Shown: positions 8,909-18,240, counted from the first letter of the stretch. The stretch: DNA of 64,000 nucleotides from Sphingomonas sp. So64.6b (GCF_014171475.1 NZ_CP048817.1:1550001-1614000), one strand, 5' to 3'. The notes: generated by a model from the letters alone, not told the origin. Numbers and translations: made by a program.

Positions 8909-9838
8909 TTAGACAGTCAGCCCGGCGATTGGGTCGAATCCTGCCATGATGTTCAGATTCTGCACCGCCGCACCCGCCGCTCCCTTGCCGAGATTGTCGA
9001 GCGTCGCGATCAGCCGCGCCTGACCGGTGTCGGGATTGCCGCACACGCGGAGCGTGAGTCGGTCGGTGCCCGCATCCGCCTCGATCGCTATCGTGTCGGT
9101 GTCGCCCTCGGCGATGCGGATCAGCGCACAGTCACGATAAGCCTCGCTGAGCACCGCCTCGCACACATGCAGGCTCGGCCGTCGCGGAAACGCGTGAAGC
9201 GGCAGCGGTACTTCGACGATCATCCCGCGATAGGTATTGGCGACCGAGGGCATGAAGATCGGCGCATGTTCGAGCCGCGCATGTTTCTGCATCTCGGGTA
9301 CATGCTTATGGGCAAGACCAAGTGCATAGGCGCGAGCGGCGGGCGGCGGATTGCTGCCCTCATATTCGGCGATCATCGACTTGCCGCCACCGGAATAGCC
9401 CGACACGGCATTGACCGTGATCGGCCAGTCGACCGGCACCAGACCCATGCGCACCAGCGGACGCACCAGCGCAAGGAACCCGGTCGGATAACAGCCGGGA
9501 TTGCTCACCCGCATCGCTTCGGCGATCGCCGCGGTCTGACCGGGTTCGAGCTCGGGGAAACCGTAGGACCAGCCCTCCGCCGTGCGAAATGCGGTCGATG
9601 CATCGATCACGCGGGTTCGGTCATTGGTGATCAGCGCCACCGCTTCGCGCGCGGCGTCGTCGGGCAAGCAGAGGATGACGAAATCGGCATCGTTCAGCGC
9701 TTCGGCCCGCGCGGTCGCGTCCTTGCGCCGTGCATCGTCAATCTCGATGATGGCGATATCGGCGCGACTGGCGAGCCGCTCGCGAATCTCGAGGCCAGTG
9801 GTGCCGGCGGCGCCGTCGATGAACAGGCTGACAGTCAT
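8909..9838 (-). CDS. argC: N-acetyl-gamma-glutamyl-phosphate reductase (short type)
   Basis: A 309-residue NADP-dependent reductase of arginine biosynthesis, making N-acetylglutamate semialdehyde. The nucleotide-binding segment IDGAAGTTG is at residues 7-15 and the catalytic Cys is C116 in SNPGCYPTGF. The length fits the short (type 2) AGPR group rather than the ~340-residue type. The start MTVSLFIDGAAG at 9838 is supported by the conserved N-terminus and by a 4-bp ATGA overlap with the upstream SH3 protein gene; a longer reading to 9907 has no conserved sequence. No other arg gene is adjacent. Confidence 0.94.
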   Translation of the reverse strand: MTVSLFIDGAAGTTGLEIRERLASRADIAIIEIDDARRKDATARAEALNDADFVILCLPDDAAREAVALITNDRTRVIDASTAFRTAEGWSYGFPELEPGQTAAIAEAMRVSNPGCYPTGFLALVRPLVRMGLVPVDWPITVNAVSGYSGGGKSMIAEYEGSNPPPAARAYALGLAHKHVPEMQKHARLEHAPIFMPSVANTYRGMIVEVPLPLHAFPRRPSLHVCEAVLSEAYRDCALIRIAEGDTDTIAIEADAGTDRLTLRVCGNPDTGQARLIATLDNLGKGAAGAAVQNLNIMAGFDPIAGLTV

Positions 9839-10185
9839 GACGCGAGCGAGGTCAGGCGACCGGCGTCGAGATAGCCGACCAGTCCATGTGCGGGCGAGAT
9901 GCCCCAAGCATTGCCACCGGAGAATTCGAGTACTTCGAAAATCTCGTCCGTCTTCAGGATCGCGACCGTATCCGAGCCCGGGGAAGATTCCGCCCGCAGA
10001 ATCGTCTCGCCCTCAACGATCATGGCGAGGGGCGCGGCATAGTGCGGCGCGAAGACGAGTTCCGCGAGGCGAATATCGGCGATATCGCGACGGACAGCAT
10101 TGGTACGCGGGTCGAGTCTGGTCGACGGCCCGGTCAGTGCGAACCTTCTACGCGCTGGCCCGGCGGGCGGCGGGTTGCTCGGCAT
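9835..10185 (-). CDS. SH3-domain protein, apparent remnant of a C40 (NlpC/P60) peptidase
   Basis: The conserved part starts LTGPSTRLDPRTNAVRRDIAD and ends LVGYLDAGRLTSLAS. It resembles the N-terminal segment and first bacterial SH3 domain of alphaproteobacterial C40 peptidases, which I recall as about 270 residues with a C-terminal NlpC/P60 domain. Here the frame ends right after the SH3 domain and overlaps argC by 4 bp, so the catalytic domain is absent. The start is uncertain. The ATG at 10185 would overlap the MarR gene by 38 bp and add a Pro-rich stretch with no likeness to the family. A CTG at 10135-10137 has AGAAGG six bases upstream and begins exactly where the conserved sequence begins. 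What the SH3 domain alone does is unknown. Confidence 0.6.
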   Translation of the reverse strand: MPSNPPPAGPARRRFALTGPSTRLDPRTNAVRRDIADIRLAELVFAPHYAAPLAMIVEGETILRAESSPGSDTVAILKTDEIFEVLEFSGGNAWGISPAHGLVGYLDAGRLTSLAS

Positions 10186-10534
10186 CGCCGAGGAATTGCC
10201 CGAACTCTTCAAGAAACTCTGCCCCTTCACTGGTCTTGGCGACGAAAATGTTGCGCTTGTCGCTATCGTCGCGCTGGCGGCGCAGATAGCCCAGCGCACC
10301 GAGCCTGTTCAAGGCGCGTGTGACGACCGGTTTAGATACATTCAGCACTCGGGCAAGCCCACGCACCGTATGGGGCCCCGGTTTGAGATAGACGACAAGC
10401 AACAAAGCCATTTGTCGATTGGTCAGATCGGGTTCGCCGGATCGTACATAATCGACCAGCGCCTGCATCCAGGAGCCGAGGGAGGAGCCGGCGGGCGCGG
10501 ACGCGCCGGGGGAACGTTCAAGCATGGTGGCCAC
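10148..10534 (-). CDS. MarR family transcriptional regulator
   Basis: A 128-residue winged-helix regulator. The core NRQMALLLVVYLKPGPHTVRGLARVLNVSKPVVTRALNRLGALGYLRRQRDDSDKRN (about residues 38-93, quoted from the translation in part: ARVLNVSKPVVTRALNRLG is the recognition region) shows the HTH and the wing with DxDxR. A second in-frame ATG (MLERSP) lies three codons in, so the start could be at 10525. It is divergent from secG, and the 210 bp between them should hold both promoters. It precedes the SH3 remnant and argC on the same strand. Its target is unknown. Confidence 0.88.
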   Translation of the reverse strand: MATMLERSPGASAPAGSSLGSWMQALVDYVRSGEPDLTNRQMALLLVVYLKPGPHTVRGLARVLNVSKPVVTRALNRLGALGYLRRQRDDSDKRNIFVAKTSEGAEFLEEFGQFLGDAEQPAARRASA

Positions 10535-10744
10535 AATAGAATTCCACGTTACGCAATGTCGGGGACAGCGACATCAATCCCCATAACGCCCGCGAACGCG
10601 GCTGGTTTCAGTGCGGATGCGAAATGTTCATCTTAGCCGCCGAGCCGTTTCCCTGGTGCGATGGTTGATCGGCGGTGGTTGATCGAGCGGGCCACGTCGC
10701 CTATGTGGCCGCTTTCCCCATTCAAAGATCGCGCAACCCACCAC

Positions 10745-11119
10745 ATGTTCACTTTCATCCTCGTCGTTCACGCCATCATCGCCGCCCTGCTGGTCGGCGT
10801 CATTCTGGTGCAGAAGTCGGAGGGTGGTGGTCTGACGACGGGCGGCAGCCCGTCGGGCCTGATGTCGGCACGCGGCGCGGCGGATTTTCTCACTCATGCG
10901 ACGGCCACGCTCGCGGCGGTGTTCGTCGCATTGAGCATCGTGCTCGCGATCATGGCATCGACTCGCCAGACGCTGACGATCGATCCGTCGCTCGCCCGCA
11001 GCGCGCCGGTCGCTCCGGCTGCGGCGCCACCGCCGGCTGCGGATGCGGCGACCGCCGCTGCGCTTGCGGCGAATGTCACGGCACCAGCGAGCAACAACAC
11101 GGTTCCGCTCGCCCAATAA
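10745..11119 (+). CDS. secG: Preprotein translocase subunit SecG
   Basis: A 124-residue inner-membrane protein of the SecYEG channel. It starts MFTFILVVHAIIAALLVGVILVQKSEGGG, where the first membrane helix is followed by the family motif LVGVILVQxSxGGGL, then the cytoplasmic loop and a second helix around residues 50-73. An Ala/Pro-rich tail of about 45 residues follows, as is common in alphaproteobacterial SecG. The ATG at 10745 is chosen from the conserved start; an upstream extension to 10661 is not conserved. pyrG follows after 94 bp, a frequent neighbour pair. Confidence 0.93.
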   Translation: MFTFILVVHAIIAALLVGVILVQKSEGGGLTTGGSPSGLMSARGAADFLTHATATLAAVFVALSIVLAIMASTRQTLTIDPSLARSAPVAPAAAPPPAADAATAAALAANVTAPASNNTVPLAQ

Positions 11120-11213
11120 TCACGTCGCGATCCGCACCTCGTCGGATTTTTAACAGTATTTCGGAGTCGCGCGCTTGTCGTGCGGCCCATAACGACGCTA
11201 GGCCTTTGCTCCC

Positions 11214-12848
11214 ATGGCGCGGTTTATTTTTATCACCGGCGGCGTGGTCTCCTCGCTCGGCAAAGGTCTCATGGCAGCGAGCCTCGCGGCTCTCCTGCAG
11301 GCACGCGGCTATCGCGTGCGTATCCGCAAATTCGATCCCTATCTGAACGTCGATCCCGGTACGATGTCGCCTTATCAGCATGGCGAAGTCTATGTGACCG
11401 ACGACGGCGCGGAGACCGATCTCGACCTTGGCCATTACGAGCGCTTTACCGGCGTGCCGTCGCGTCAGTCGGACAATGTCACCTCAGGGCGAATCTATCA
11501 GCAGATCATCGCACGGGAACGGCGCGGCGATTACCTCGGCGCGACAGTGCAGGTCATCCCGCACGTCACCGACGCGATCAAGGAGTTCGCCCAGGCGCAC
11601 ACCGACGATGTCGATTTCGTGCTGTGCGAAATCGGCGGCACCGTGGGCGATATCGAATCGCTGCCCTTTATCGAGGCGATTCGCCAGTTAAGGAACGACC
11701 TTGGCCGGGATCAGTCGGTCAGCATCCACGTCACTCTGGTGCCCTACATCGCCGCCGCGGGCGAGTTGAAGACCAAGCCGACCCAGCATTCGGTGCGTGA
11801 GCTTGCCGCACTCGGAGTCCAGCCCGACATTCTGGTGTGCCGCTGCGAACAGCCGTTGCCAGCCAGCGATCGCGCCAAGATATCGCTGTTCTGCAACGTG
11901 CCGCAGGCCGCCGTCATCCCAGCGCTCGATGCGAAGAGCATTTATGCCGTGCCGATGCAGTATCATGCCGAGGGGCTCGATTCGGAAGTGCTGCGCGCGT
12001 TCGGCATCGAGCCGGGCGAAGCGCCCAAGCTCGACCGCTGGATCGACATCGTCGACCGGCTGGAGAATCCCGAAGGCGAGGTCACGATCGGCGTGGTCGG
12101 CAAATATGTCGGCCTGCCGGACGCCTATAAATCGCTCAACGAGGCGCTGGTCCATGGCGGCATCGCCAACCGGGTCAAGGTCAACATCCAGTGGATCGAC
12201 GCCGAATTGTTCGAGCAGACCGACAGCGACATCGCGGCCAAGCTCGAACCACTTCATGCGATCCTCGTGCCCGGCGCGTTCGGCGAGCGTGGCGCCGAAG
12301 GCAAGATTGCCAGCGTGCGTTTTGCGCGCGAGCGCCGCGTGCCCTATTTCGGCATCTGTTTCGGCATGCAGATGGCCTGCATCGAGGGCGCGCGCGACCT
12401 GGGCGGCATCCCCGACGCGTCATCGACCGAATTCGGCCCGACCGACGAGCCGGTGGTCGGCATGATCACCGAATGGATGACCGCCGACGGCATCCAGAAG
12501 CGCGAAGCGGGCGGCGATCTGGGCGGCACGATGCGGCTCGGCGCTTATCCTGCAAAACTGGCCGGTAACAGCGTGGTCGCCTCGATCTATGGCGGGGACG
12601 ATATCAGCGAGCGCCATCGCCACCGTTACGAGGTCAACACCGGCTATCGCGACACGCTCGAAAAGGGCGGCCTGGTCTTTTCGGGCATGTCACCCGACGG
12701 CACGCTGCCCGAGATCGTCGAGCGGCCCGACCATCCCTGGTTTATCGGTGTTCAGTTCCATCCCGAATTGAAGAGCAAGCCGTTCGATCCGCATCCCCTG
12801 TTCGCCAGTTTCGTCGAAGCGGCGGTCAAGCAGAGCCGGCTGGTCTGA
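11214..12848 (+). CDS. pyrG: CTP synthase (glutamine hydrolysing)
   Basis: A 544-residue enzyme making CTP from UTP, ATP and glutamine. The N-terminal synthetase domain begins [19 protein letters not shown], with [29 protein letters not shown] (ligand region, positions about 52-80) clearly recognisable in shorter blocks such as [20 protein letters not shown]. The C-terminal class I glutaminase has the nucleophile Cys in [15 protein letters not shown] and the His/Glu pair in [11 protein letters not shown]. Length is normal. It is likely transcribed with secG and is followed by a hairpin at 12859-12883. Confidence 0.97.
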   Translation: MARFIFITGGVVSSLGKGLMAASLAALLQARGYRVRIRKFDPYLNVDPGTMSPYQHGEVYVTDDGAETDLDLGHYERFTGVPSRQSDNVTSGRIYQQIIARERRGDYLGATVQVIPHVTDAIKEFAQAHTDDVDFVLCEIGGTVGDIESLPFIEAIRQLRNDLGRDQSVSIHVTLVPYIAAAGELKTKPTQHSVRELAALGVQPDILVCRCEQPLPASDRAKISLFCNVPQAAVIPALDAKSIYAVPMQYHAEGLDSEVLRAFGIEPGEAPKLDRWIDIVDRLENPEGEVTIGVVGKYVGLPDAYKSLNEALVHGGIANRVKVNIQWIDAELFEQTDSDIAAKLEPLHAILVPGAFGERGAEGKIASVRFARERRVPYFGICFGMQMACIEGARDLGGIPDASSTEFGPTDEPVVGMITEWMTADGIQKREAGGDLGGTMRLGAYPAKLAGNSVVASIYGGDDISERHRHRYEVNTGYRDTLEKGGLVFSGMSPDGTLPEIVERPDHPWFIGVQFHPELKSKPFDPHPLFASFVEAAVKQSRLV

Positions 12849-12858
12849 ATCCGGTTTT

Positions 12859-12883
12859 CTCCCTGTTGCTCGACAACAGGGAG
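12859..12883 (+). terminator. Perfect hairpin after pyrG
   Basis: Arms CTCCCTGTTG and CAACAGGGAG form a perfect 10-bp stem with a 5-nt loop, 10 bp after the pyrG stop. There is no U-tract downstream, so it may act as an RNA-stabilising hairpin or a weak terminator. Confidence 0.5.
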
Positions 12884-12905
12884 AGTGGATCAACTCAGCT
12901 CTCAT

Positions 12906-12927
12906 GCAACGGTTGCACAACCGTTGC
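12906..12927. promoter_or_regulatory. 22-bp palindrome between pyrG and a small exported protein gene
   Basis: Arms GCAACGGTTG and CAACCGTTGC flank a 2-bp centre. The symmetry and shortness of the centre look more like a dimeric regulator's binding site than an RNA hairpin. It lies 149 bp upstream of the gene at 13076. No local regulator is an obvious partner. Confidence 0.4.
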
Positions 12928-13075
12928 GTATGTCGCCGCGCGTCGTTGCACCTGCCGGCGCGTGCACCCCGACGCTAATTCATGCTTACCACGCCGGCCA
13001 ATCGAGGAACGGCGATCAGGATCGCGGATCCGTCTTAGCGACGATCCGTACCGTTTTGGATTGGAAGGATTTATC

Positions 13076-13369
13076 ATGAAGACAATTTTCATTGCGACAG
13101 CATTTAGCTCGCTATTGTTCGCCACCGCACCTTTGTCCGCCCGAGTGGACGGCCCCAAGGATCTGCGAGACGCCGACCGGGGTTGCCCGACCGCCGTGCG
13201 CAGCGGCGGAGCAAAGGTGAAGCTGTTCGACGGTACGACCGGTCCCGAACGTGCGGCACCGGGCGCGGCGCTGCCTGGTGGTAAGATGGCAACGGAAGGG
13301 CGCCCGCCCCGCTCACAGACCACGAACAATCTCAAGCAGGTAGGGCTGGCAAATAACTGCGAGCAATAA
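13076..13369 (+). CDS. Small exported protein of unknown function
   Basis: A 97-residue protein I do not recognise. The N-terminus MKTIFIATAFSSLLFATAPLSA is a typical Sec signal peptide, and the ATG at 13076 has a good Shine-Dalgarno sequence (GGAAGGA) 8-9 bases upstream. The mature part is about 75 residues, Gly/Pro/Arg-rich, with two Cys (in DRGCPTAV and NNCEQ at the very end) that could form a disulfide in the periplasm. It stands alone, with a palindrome upstream at 12906 and a terminator-like hairpin downstream at 13437. A long open frame on the opposite strand covers it but has no features of a real protein. Confidence 0.65.
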   Translation: MKTIFIATAFSSLLFATAPLSARVDGPKDLRDADRGCPTAVRSGGAKVKLFDGTTGPERAAPGAALPGGKMATEGRPPRSQTTNNLKQVGLANNCEQ

Positions 13370-13436
13370 GGCTCGGCAAAATTCGCTTCGACGCAGGGGG
13401 CGAACGCTCTCCTGATTGATGAAGCAGTCCAACTGC

Positions 13437-13468
13437 ACGGCCCTTTTCCCAAAGCGGGGAAGGGCCGT
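13437..13468 (+). terminator. Terminator-like hairpin after the small exported protein gene
   Basis: Arms ACGGCCCTT and AAGGGCCGT form a perfect 9-bp stem, extended by TTCCC/GGGGA with a slip, followed by a short T-containing run. It lies 67 bp after the stop at 13369. Confidence 0.6.
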
Positions 13469-13477
13469 TTGCATTTG

Positions 13478-13601
13478 GCGATCCTGTTTCGACGATAAGA
13501 AAGAGCGAGCCGGCTAGCTCCGGTAAGAGACTGGCATGACCACAGCCTGCGCGATGATTGAATCACGGCGCGCGACGGAGCAGGGAGATATGGCACACCG
13601 G
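13478..13601. repeat. Dispersed intergenic repeat, copy A
   Basis: Shares several blocks, in the same order, with 44711-44851: GCGATCCTG at the left end, AATAAGAAAGAGCG / GATAAGAAAGAGCG, then TTGAATC, and GGGAGATATGGCACACCGG at the right end. Inner parts differ in length and sequence. DNA blocks are better conserved than any translation, so it is probably a non-coding repeat. Function unknown. Confidence 0.6.
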
Positions 13602-14035
13602 GAGCGTTCCATTTCTCATGCTGCGATTTCATGAGAAATTGAGAATAATCCGAAATATCTCAGTCGTTTAATGACTAAATAGACCGACGTGGGCGGTAAC
13701 GTGATTTGGGGAGATATGGAACATCAAACCAGCGCGAAGTCGATCGCGCATTGGCCCGCCGAATGTCATTTTCCATATGTCTCCGGTCTGACTTTGCCGG
13801 GCGGTCTCCGCTCGGCATGAAATGAAATCGGACCAAATGCGCGCTGATTATGGATCGATCTGGGAGTGGATGACACCGTGCGGCGCTCATTTGGGTCGCT
13901 TCATCGATGGAGCTCAAGGCAAAAAGCGCGGATTTCCGTTGGCGTGAAGTTCAACTTTAGGCGGGGCAAGAACGCAGCGGGTCGAACTCCCAGCAAAATA
14001 GTGGAGTTTAAGTGAGTCTCTAGGGGGAATCATTA
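13602..14035. other. Intergenic region upstream of the TonB receptor with inverted repeats
   Basis: No convincing gene. Two structures are visible. A hairpin at 13611-13639 has perfect 10-bp arms ATTTCTCATG and CATGAGAAAT around 9 nt. A second inverted pair is GGAGATATGGAA (13710-13721) against TTCCATATGTCTCC (13771-13784), which repeats the GGAGATATGG motif that closes repeat copy A. The end of the region (13990-14035) holds the receptor's ribosome-binding site AGGGGGA and an in-frame stop at 14021, which fixes the receptor start. Confidence 0.5.
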
Positions 14036-16510
14036 ATGCTCGCTCACACTCTTTCCGCTTTGTTGGCTTCGACCGCGATTGCACAAACGACTCCGGAACC
14101 CGTTGCTCCGCCGCCTGTCACGCCGACCCTGGCCGTTCCCGGTACGCAAGAGCGTGACGAAGAGGATGTTCAGCGCAGCTCGGTCGCGTCCGACATCATC
14201 GTCACCGCACGCCGTCGCGCGGAAGCGGTGCAGGATGTGCCGATCGCGATCTCGGTGGTCGGCGTCAAGGAACTGGACAGCACCGGCAGCTTCAACGTGC
14301 AGCGGCTTCAACAGCTTCAGCCGACGCTGCAATTCTATTCGTCGAACCCGCGCAATTCGTCGGTCAACATCCGCGGGCTTGGCGCGCCGCTCGGCCTGAC
14401 CAATGACGGAATCGACCAGGGGGTCGGTGTCTATATCGACCAGGTCTATTTCAGCCGCGTCGCGGTTGCCACGCTCGATTTCCTCGACGTGCAGCAGGTC
14501 GAGACGCTGCGCGGTCCGCAGGGTACGCTTTATGGCAAGAACACGGTGGCCGGCGCGATCAACATCACGTCGAAGCCGCCAAGCTTCGATTTCGAGGGAC
14601 GCGCCGAAGTCACCGCCGGCAACCTTTCGTTCAAACAGGCCAAGGCGTCGGTTTCGGGCCCGATCAGTGACACGCTCGCTGTGCGTCTCGGTCTTTCGAC
14701 CACCAGCCGGCGCGGCACGATCTTCAATGTCGCGACGGGCACCTATGTCAACGCGCAGGATAATATCGGCGTTCGCGGTGCATTGCTGTGGAAGGCAACC
14801 GACAGCCTCAACCTGACCTTGTCGGGCGATTATAATCGTCAGGACCCGGCGTGCTGCGCGCAGATCTTCGTTCGGACCGGCACGACGCAGCGCGCGCTAA
14901 ACCGTCAATACGATGCATTGTCGGCCGCGCTGAACTATGTCGTGCCGAGCCGCAATCCGTTCGACCGCGTGACCGATGTCGATGCCGAACTGAACGCGAA
15001 GAACGTGCTTGGCGGCGTGTCGCTGCGCGGCGAGCTGGAACTGGGTTCCGGAACATTGACCTCGGTCACGGCATGGCGTTTCTGGGACTGGGGGCCGAAG
15101 AACGATCGCGATTTCACCGGCCTGCCGATTACTACCTTGTCGCAGAACCCGACCAAGCAGAATCAGTACACGCAGGAATTCCGCTATGCCGGGAAGGGCA
15201 GCGGTTTCGACTATGTCCTTGGCGTCTTCGGTTTCTATCAGGACATCCATACCACCGGGACCCAGCGGCAAGGATCGGCGGCGAGCCGTTGGCTGATCAG
15301 CCCGACCGTGCGCGATACGACGGCACCCGGTAGTCCCTTCCTGTATCTCGACCCGACCGTGCTCGACGGCCTGACCGCAGAAAACGATATTCGCCTGAAA
15401 AACTTCAGTGGTGCGGTGTTCGGCAAGCTCAACTGGGATCTGACCGATAAATTCACGATCTCGCCCGGCGTCCGCGTCAACTATGACAACAAGATCGGCA
15501 GCTACGTCAGCATCGTGAGGGATGCGCAGGGGAATCTCGTTCCCGCAACTGGTGGAAATCCGCGCCAGATTGAACAGCGCACAGCGATTCAGCCACAGGC
15601 ATTCAGGGACGAAACTTATAAGGCCTGGAACCTCACCTATGATCTGACAGCGTCATACAAAGCGACGCGCGATATCCTGTTCTACGCAACCTATGCGCAC
15701 ACGTTCAAATCGGGCGGCCTGAACCTCAACGGGGTGCCAGTCGTGGGTGGCGTCGCTCAGACTCAGTTCGCCCAGATCAAGCCAGAAAAGGTCGATCATT
15801 TCGAACTTGGTCTGAAATCGCAGTTCTGGGATCGCAGAGCGACACTCAACCTCACCGCCTACTGGACCCAGATCAAGGATTATCAGGCGATCGTGAATGA
15901 CAGCTCGACCTCTGCGTTGCGCGGGTACCTGGCCAATGCGAACAAAGTGCGGGTGCGTGGTATCGAGGCTGACTTCTCCATCCGCCCAACGGCGCGGTTC
16001 AACTTCTATGCGAACGGCGCCTATACCGATCCAAAATATATCGACTTCAAGAATGCACCTTGCCCGCCTGAACTCTCGGGTGGCGGCAGCGGCGCGGTGA
16101 TCGGTGCGCCGGGCGCGCCGGGCACCAACAGTCCGCTGGTCTGCAACATTTCGGGCCAGTTGCTGCCCGGCATTTCGAAATGGGCTTTCTCCTATGGCGG
16201 GGAGTATAACGTTCCGGCAAAACTGTTTGGACTTGATGGCGAAGCGTATCTGGCGGCCGATGCCAATTCGCGGACCACATTCTCGTCCAATGCCTCGCGC
16301 TCGATCTATACCGATATCAACGGCTACACCCTCGCGAACTTCCGCGTCGGATATCGCACCGACGACTTCAATGTCTTCGGTTGGGTGCGGAACGCCTTTG
16401 ATGCAAAGTATTTCGAATTGCTCGCGACCACGCCGGGCAACACCGGCCTGATCGCCGGCAACCCTGGCGATCCACGCACTTACGGGCTGACGGTCAGCGC
16501 CTCATTCTAA
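14036..16510 (+). CDS. TonB-dependent outer-membrane receptor
   Basis: An 824-residue receptor. A short signal peptide (MLAHTLSALLASTAIAQ) is followed by a Pro-rich stretch and the TonB-box-like segment DIIVTARRR near residue 55. The plug domain follows, with QDVPIAISVVG, VNIRGLG and the end motif ETLRGPQGTLYGKNTVAGAINITSK. The rest is a 22-strand barrel ending in GLTVSASF with the usual C-terminal Phe. An in-frame stop just upstream fixes the start. This is the sphingomonad iron-complex/carbohydrate type of receptor; the ligand cannot be read from the sequence, and no transporter or degradation genes are adjacent. A strong terminator follows at 16521. Confidence 0.92.
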   Translation: MLAHTLSALLASTAIAQTTPEPVAPPPVTPTLAVPGTQERDEEDVQRSSVASDIIVTARRRAEAVQDVPIAISVVGVKELDSTGSFNVQRLQQLQPTLQFYSSNPRNSSVNIRGLGAPLGLTNDGIDQGVGVYIDQVYFSRVAVATLDFLDVQQVETLRGPQGTLYGKNTVAGAINITSKPPSFDFEGRAEVTAGNLSFKQAKASVSGPISDTLAVRLGLSTTSRRGTIFNVATGTYVNAQDNIGVRGALLWKATDSLNLTLSGDYNRQDPACCAQIFVRTGTTQRALNRQYDALSAALNYVVPSRNPFDRVTDVDAELNAKNVLGGVSLRGELELGSGTLTSVTAWRFWDWGPKNDRDFTGLPITTLSQNPTKQNQYTQEFRYAGKGSGFDYVLGVFGFYQDIHTTGTQRQGSAASRWLISPTVRDTTAPGSPFLYLDPTVLDGLTAENDIRLKNFSGAVFGKLNWDLTDKFTISPGVRVNYDNKIGSYVSIVRDAQGNLVPATGGNPRQIEQRTAIQPQAFRDETYKAWNLTYDLTASYKATRDILFYATYAHTFKSGGLNLNGVPVVGGVAQTQFAQIKPEKVDHFELGLKSQFWDRRATLNLTAYWTQIKDYQAIVNDSSTSALRGYLANANKVRVRGIEADFSIRPTARFNFYANGAYTDPKYIDFKNAPCPPELSGGGSGAVIGAPGAPGTNSPLVCNISGQLLPGISKWAFSYGGEYNVPAKLFGLDGEAYLAADANSRTTFSSNASRSIYTDINGYTLANFRVGYRTDDFNVFGWVRNAFDAKYFELLATTPGNTGLIAGNPGDPRTYGLTVSASF

Positions 16511-16520
16511 GCATCGATGA

Positions 16521-16548
16521 CCCTCTCCCGCTTGCGGGAGGGGGTTTT
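16521..16548 (+). terminator. Rho-independent terminator after the TonB receptor gene
   Basis: CCCTCTCCCGC-TT-GCGGGAGGGGG followed by TTTT, 10 bp after the stop codon: a GC-rich stem with a tight loop and U-tract. Confidence 0.85.
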
Positions 16549-16989
16549 CTATTGGCCTGTCGCGGCCATGGCGGCGGCCGCGTCGACGTCAAAGGCGGCC
16601 CGGAAGCTGGCTCTTCGTCGCTATGACGCTGTCGATCTGGAATGTCGCGCCGATGCGCACCGGAGCCGCAAGGCCCTGAAATGTCAAACGCCCGGACCGT
16701 TTCCAGCCCGGGCGCCTGCGTGACGATCGCTCGTCAGCCCCCTTGTCCCGCCCTCGCTGCACACCCTTTTGAGGCGGAGCTGAAAGCATTCCCCGAACCA
16801 CGGCCGTTGCCTGTGTGTCAGTGTCGGAAGTGCTAGGATCGGCAGTGCGGTTTGTCACCGGGATTATGACCATTGTGGTTCGATTGCGGCCACCCTGTGG
16901 CGATTGCGCAACAGGGGCTTTTGGTTGCACACGACGCAAGCCCAACGTAGAGCGACAGCCTCCTTCCTCGGCTGGCATCACCGACACCC
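16549..16989. other. 440-bp intergenic region without a supported gene
   Basis: No frame on either strand shows a credible start, domain or conserved composition. One inverted repeat, CGCCCGG/CCGGGCG (16689-16695 and 16708-16714), is present. The right end should contain the promoter of the lol genes. Confidence 0.5.
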
Positions 16990-18240
16990 ATGATATTGTC
17001 ACGCTACGAACGCATGATCGCGCGGCGCTACCTCCTGCCGGGCAGGGGCGAGGCGTTCATCTTCCTTGTCGCCGGCATCAGCCTGGTCGCGGTGATGCTT
17101 GGCGTCGCCGCCCTGGTCATCGTCATGAGCGTGATGAATGGCTTTCGCGCCGAGCTGTTCGACAAGATCGTCGGGCTGAACGGTCATGCGGTGGTGCAGG
17201 GAGTCGGCGGAAGGCTGCCCGACTGGCGCGAGATCGTGAAAAACGCGCAGGCGACGCCCGGCGTGACCAGCGCTACGCCGATGATCGAACAGCCGCTGAT
17301 GACCACGTACAACGGGCGGGTCGAAGGTGTGCTGGTGCGCGGCATGCGGGTCGAGGACATCCTCGGCAACCCAACGATCCGCAGCAAGGTGGTGATGGGA
17401 TCGCTGAGCAATTTGAAACAGGGCAGCGGCAAGATTGCGATCGGATCGCGGCTGGCCGAAGCGCTCGGCGCGCAGGTCGGCAGCGAAATTTCGCTGATCA
17501 GTCCGCAAGGACCGACCACGCCTTTCGGCACCGTGCCGCGAATCGTATCCTACACTGTCGGCGCGATCTTCGAAATCGGCGTGTATGATTACGACAAGGC
17601 CTATGTGATCATGCCGCTGGCGGACGCGCAGACATTGCTCCTGCTCGGTGATAATGTGGGGATGGTCGAGATCCAGACCCAGGATGCCGACCGCGTCGGC
17701 ACAATCCTGGCGCCGCTTGCCGACAAGATCGGGGGCAGGGCGGTGGTCGCCGACTGGCGCCAGTTGAACGCACAATTGTTCGAGGCGCTGGCGGTCGAAC
17801 GCGTGGCGATGTTCACCGTGCTGTCGATCATCATCCTTGTCGCGGTGTTCAACATATTGTCGTCGCTGATCATGCTGGTACGCGCCAAGACGCGCGACAT
17901 CGCGATTCTGCGCACGATGGGCGCGTCGCGCGGCGGGCTGATGCGGATCTTCATGGTGGTCGGTACGACGATTGGCGCACTTGGTGTGCTTGCCGGCCTG
18001 ATCCTTGGTTTCGTCTTCCTCTATTACCGGCAGGGCGTGGTGAATTTCGTACAGTTCCTCACCGGGCAGAATCTGTGGGATCCGGCGATCCGCTTCCTGA
18101 CCGAACTGCCGTCCAAGACCGATCCGGTCGAGATCGTCGTGATCGCGCTGATGGCGCTGGTGTTCAGCTTCCTTGCGACGCTCTATCCCGCATTCAAGGC
18201 GGCGAGCACCGATCCGGTACAGGTATTGCGTTATGAGTGA
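16990..18240 (+). CDS. lolC: Lipoprotein-releasing ABC transporter permease (LolC/LolE family)
   Basis: A 416-residue inner-membrane permease that, with LolD, extracts outer-membrane lipoproteins and hands them to LolA. It begins with a cytoplasmic stretch [20 protein letters not shown] and a first membrane helix (residues about 24-48), then a large periplasmic domain (about 50-270), and three C-terminal helices with the FtsX-like segment [19 protein letters not shown]. Only one permease gene is present, as in other bacteria with a single LolF-like homodimer subunit; a second copy elsewhere cannot be excluded. lolD starts 8 bp before its stop. Confidence 0.92.
   Translation: MILSRYERMIARRYLLPGRGEAFIFLVAGISLVAVMLGVAALVIVMSVMNGFRAELFDKIVGLNGHAVVQGVGGRLPDWREIVKNAQATPGVTSATPMIEQPLMTTYNGRVEGVLVRGMRVEDILGNPTIRSKVVMGSLSNLKQGSGKIAIGSRLAEALGAQVGSEISLISPQGPTTPFGTVPRIVSYTVGAIFEIGVYDYDKAYVIMPLADAQTLLLLGDNVGMVEIQTQDADRVGTILAPLADKIGGRAVVADWRQLNAQLFEALAVERVAMFTVLSIIILVAVFNILSSLIMLVRAKTRDIAILRTMGASRGGLMRIFMVVGTTIGALGVLAGLILGFVFLYYRQGVVNFVQFLTGQNLWDPAIRFLTELPSKTDPVEIVVIALMALVFSFLATLYPAFKAASTDPVQVLRYE

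Noticed and set aside
12895..13632. A 245-residue open frame on the minus strand over the small exported protein gene
   Set aside because: Its composition is Arg/Ser/Pro-rich without domains, it crosses a terminator hairpin and a dispersed repeat, and the plus strand has a signal peptide and good ribosome-binding site instead.
16589..17002. A 137-residue minus-strand frame between the TonB receptor and lolC
   Set aside because: No ribosome-binding site, no domain, Arg/Ser-rich composition as in random GC-rich frames, and it overlaps the lolC start.
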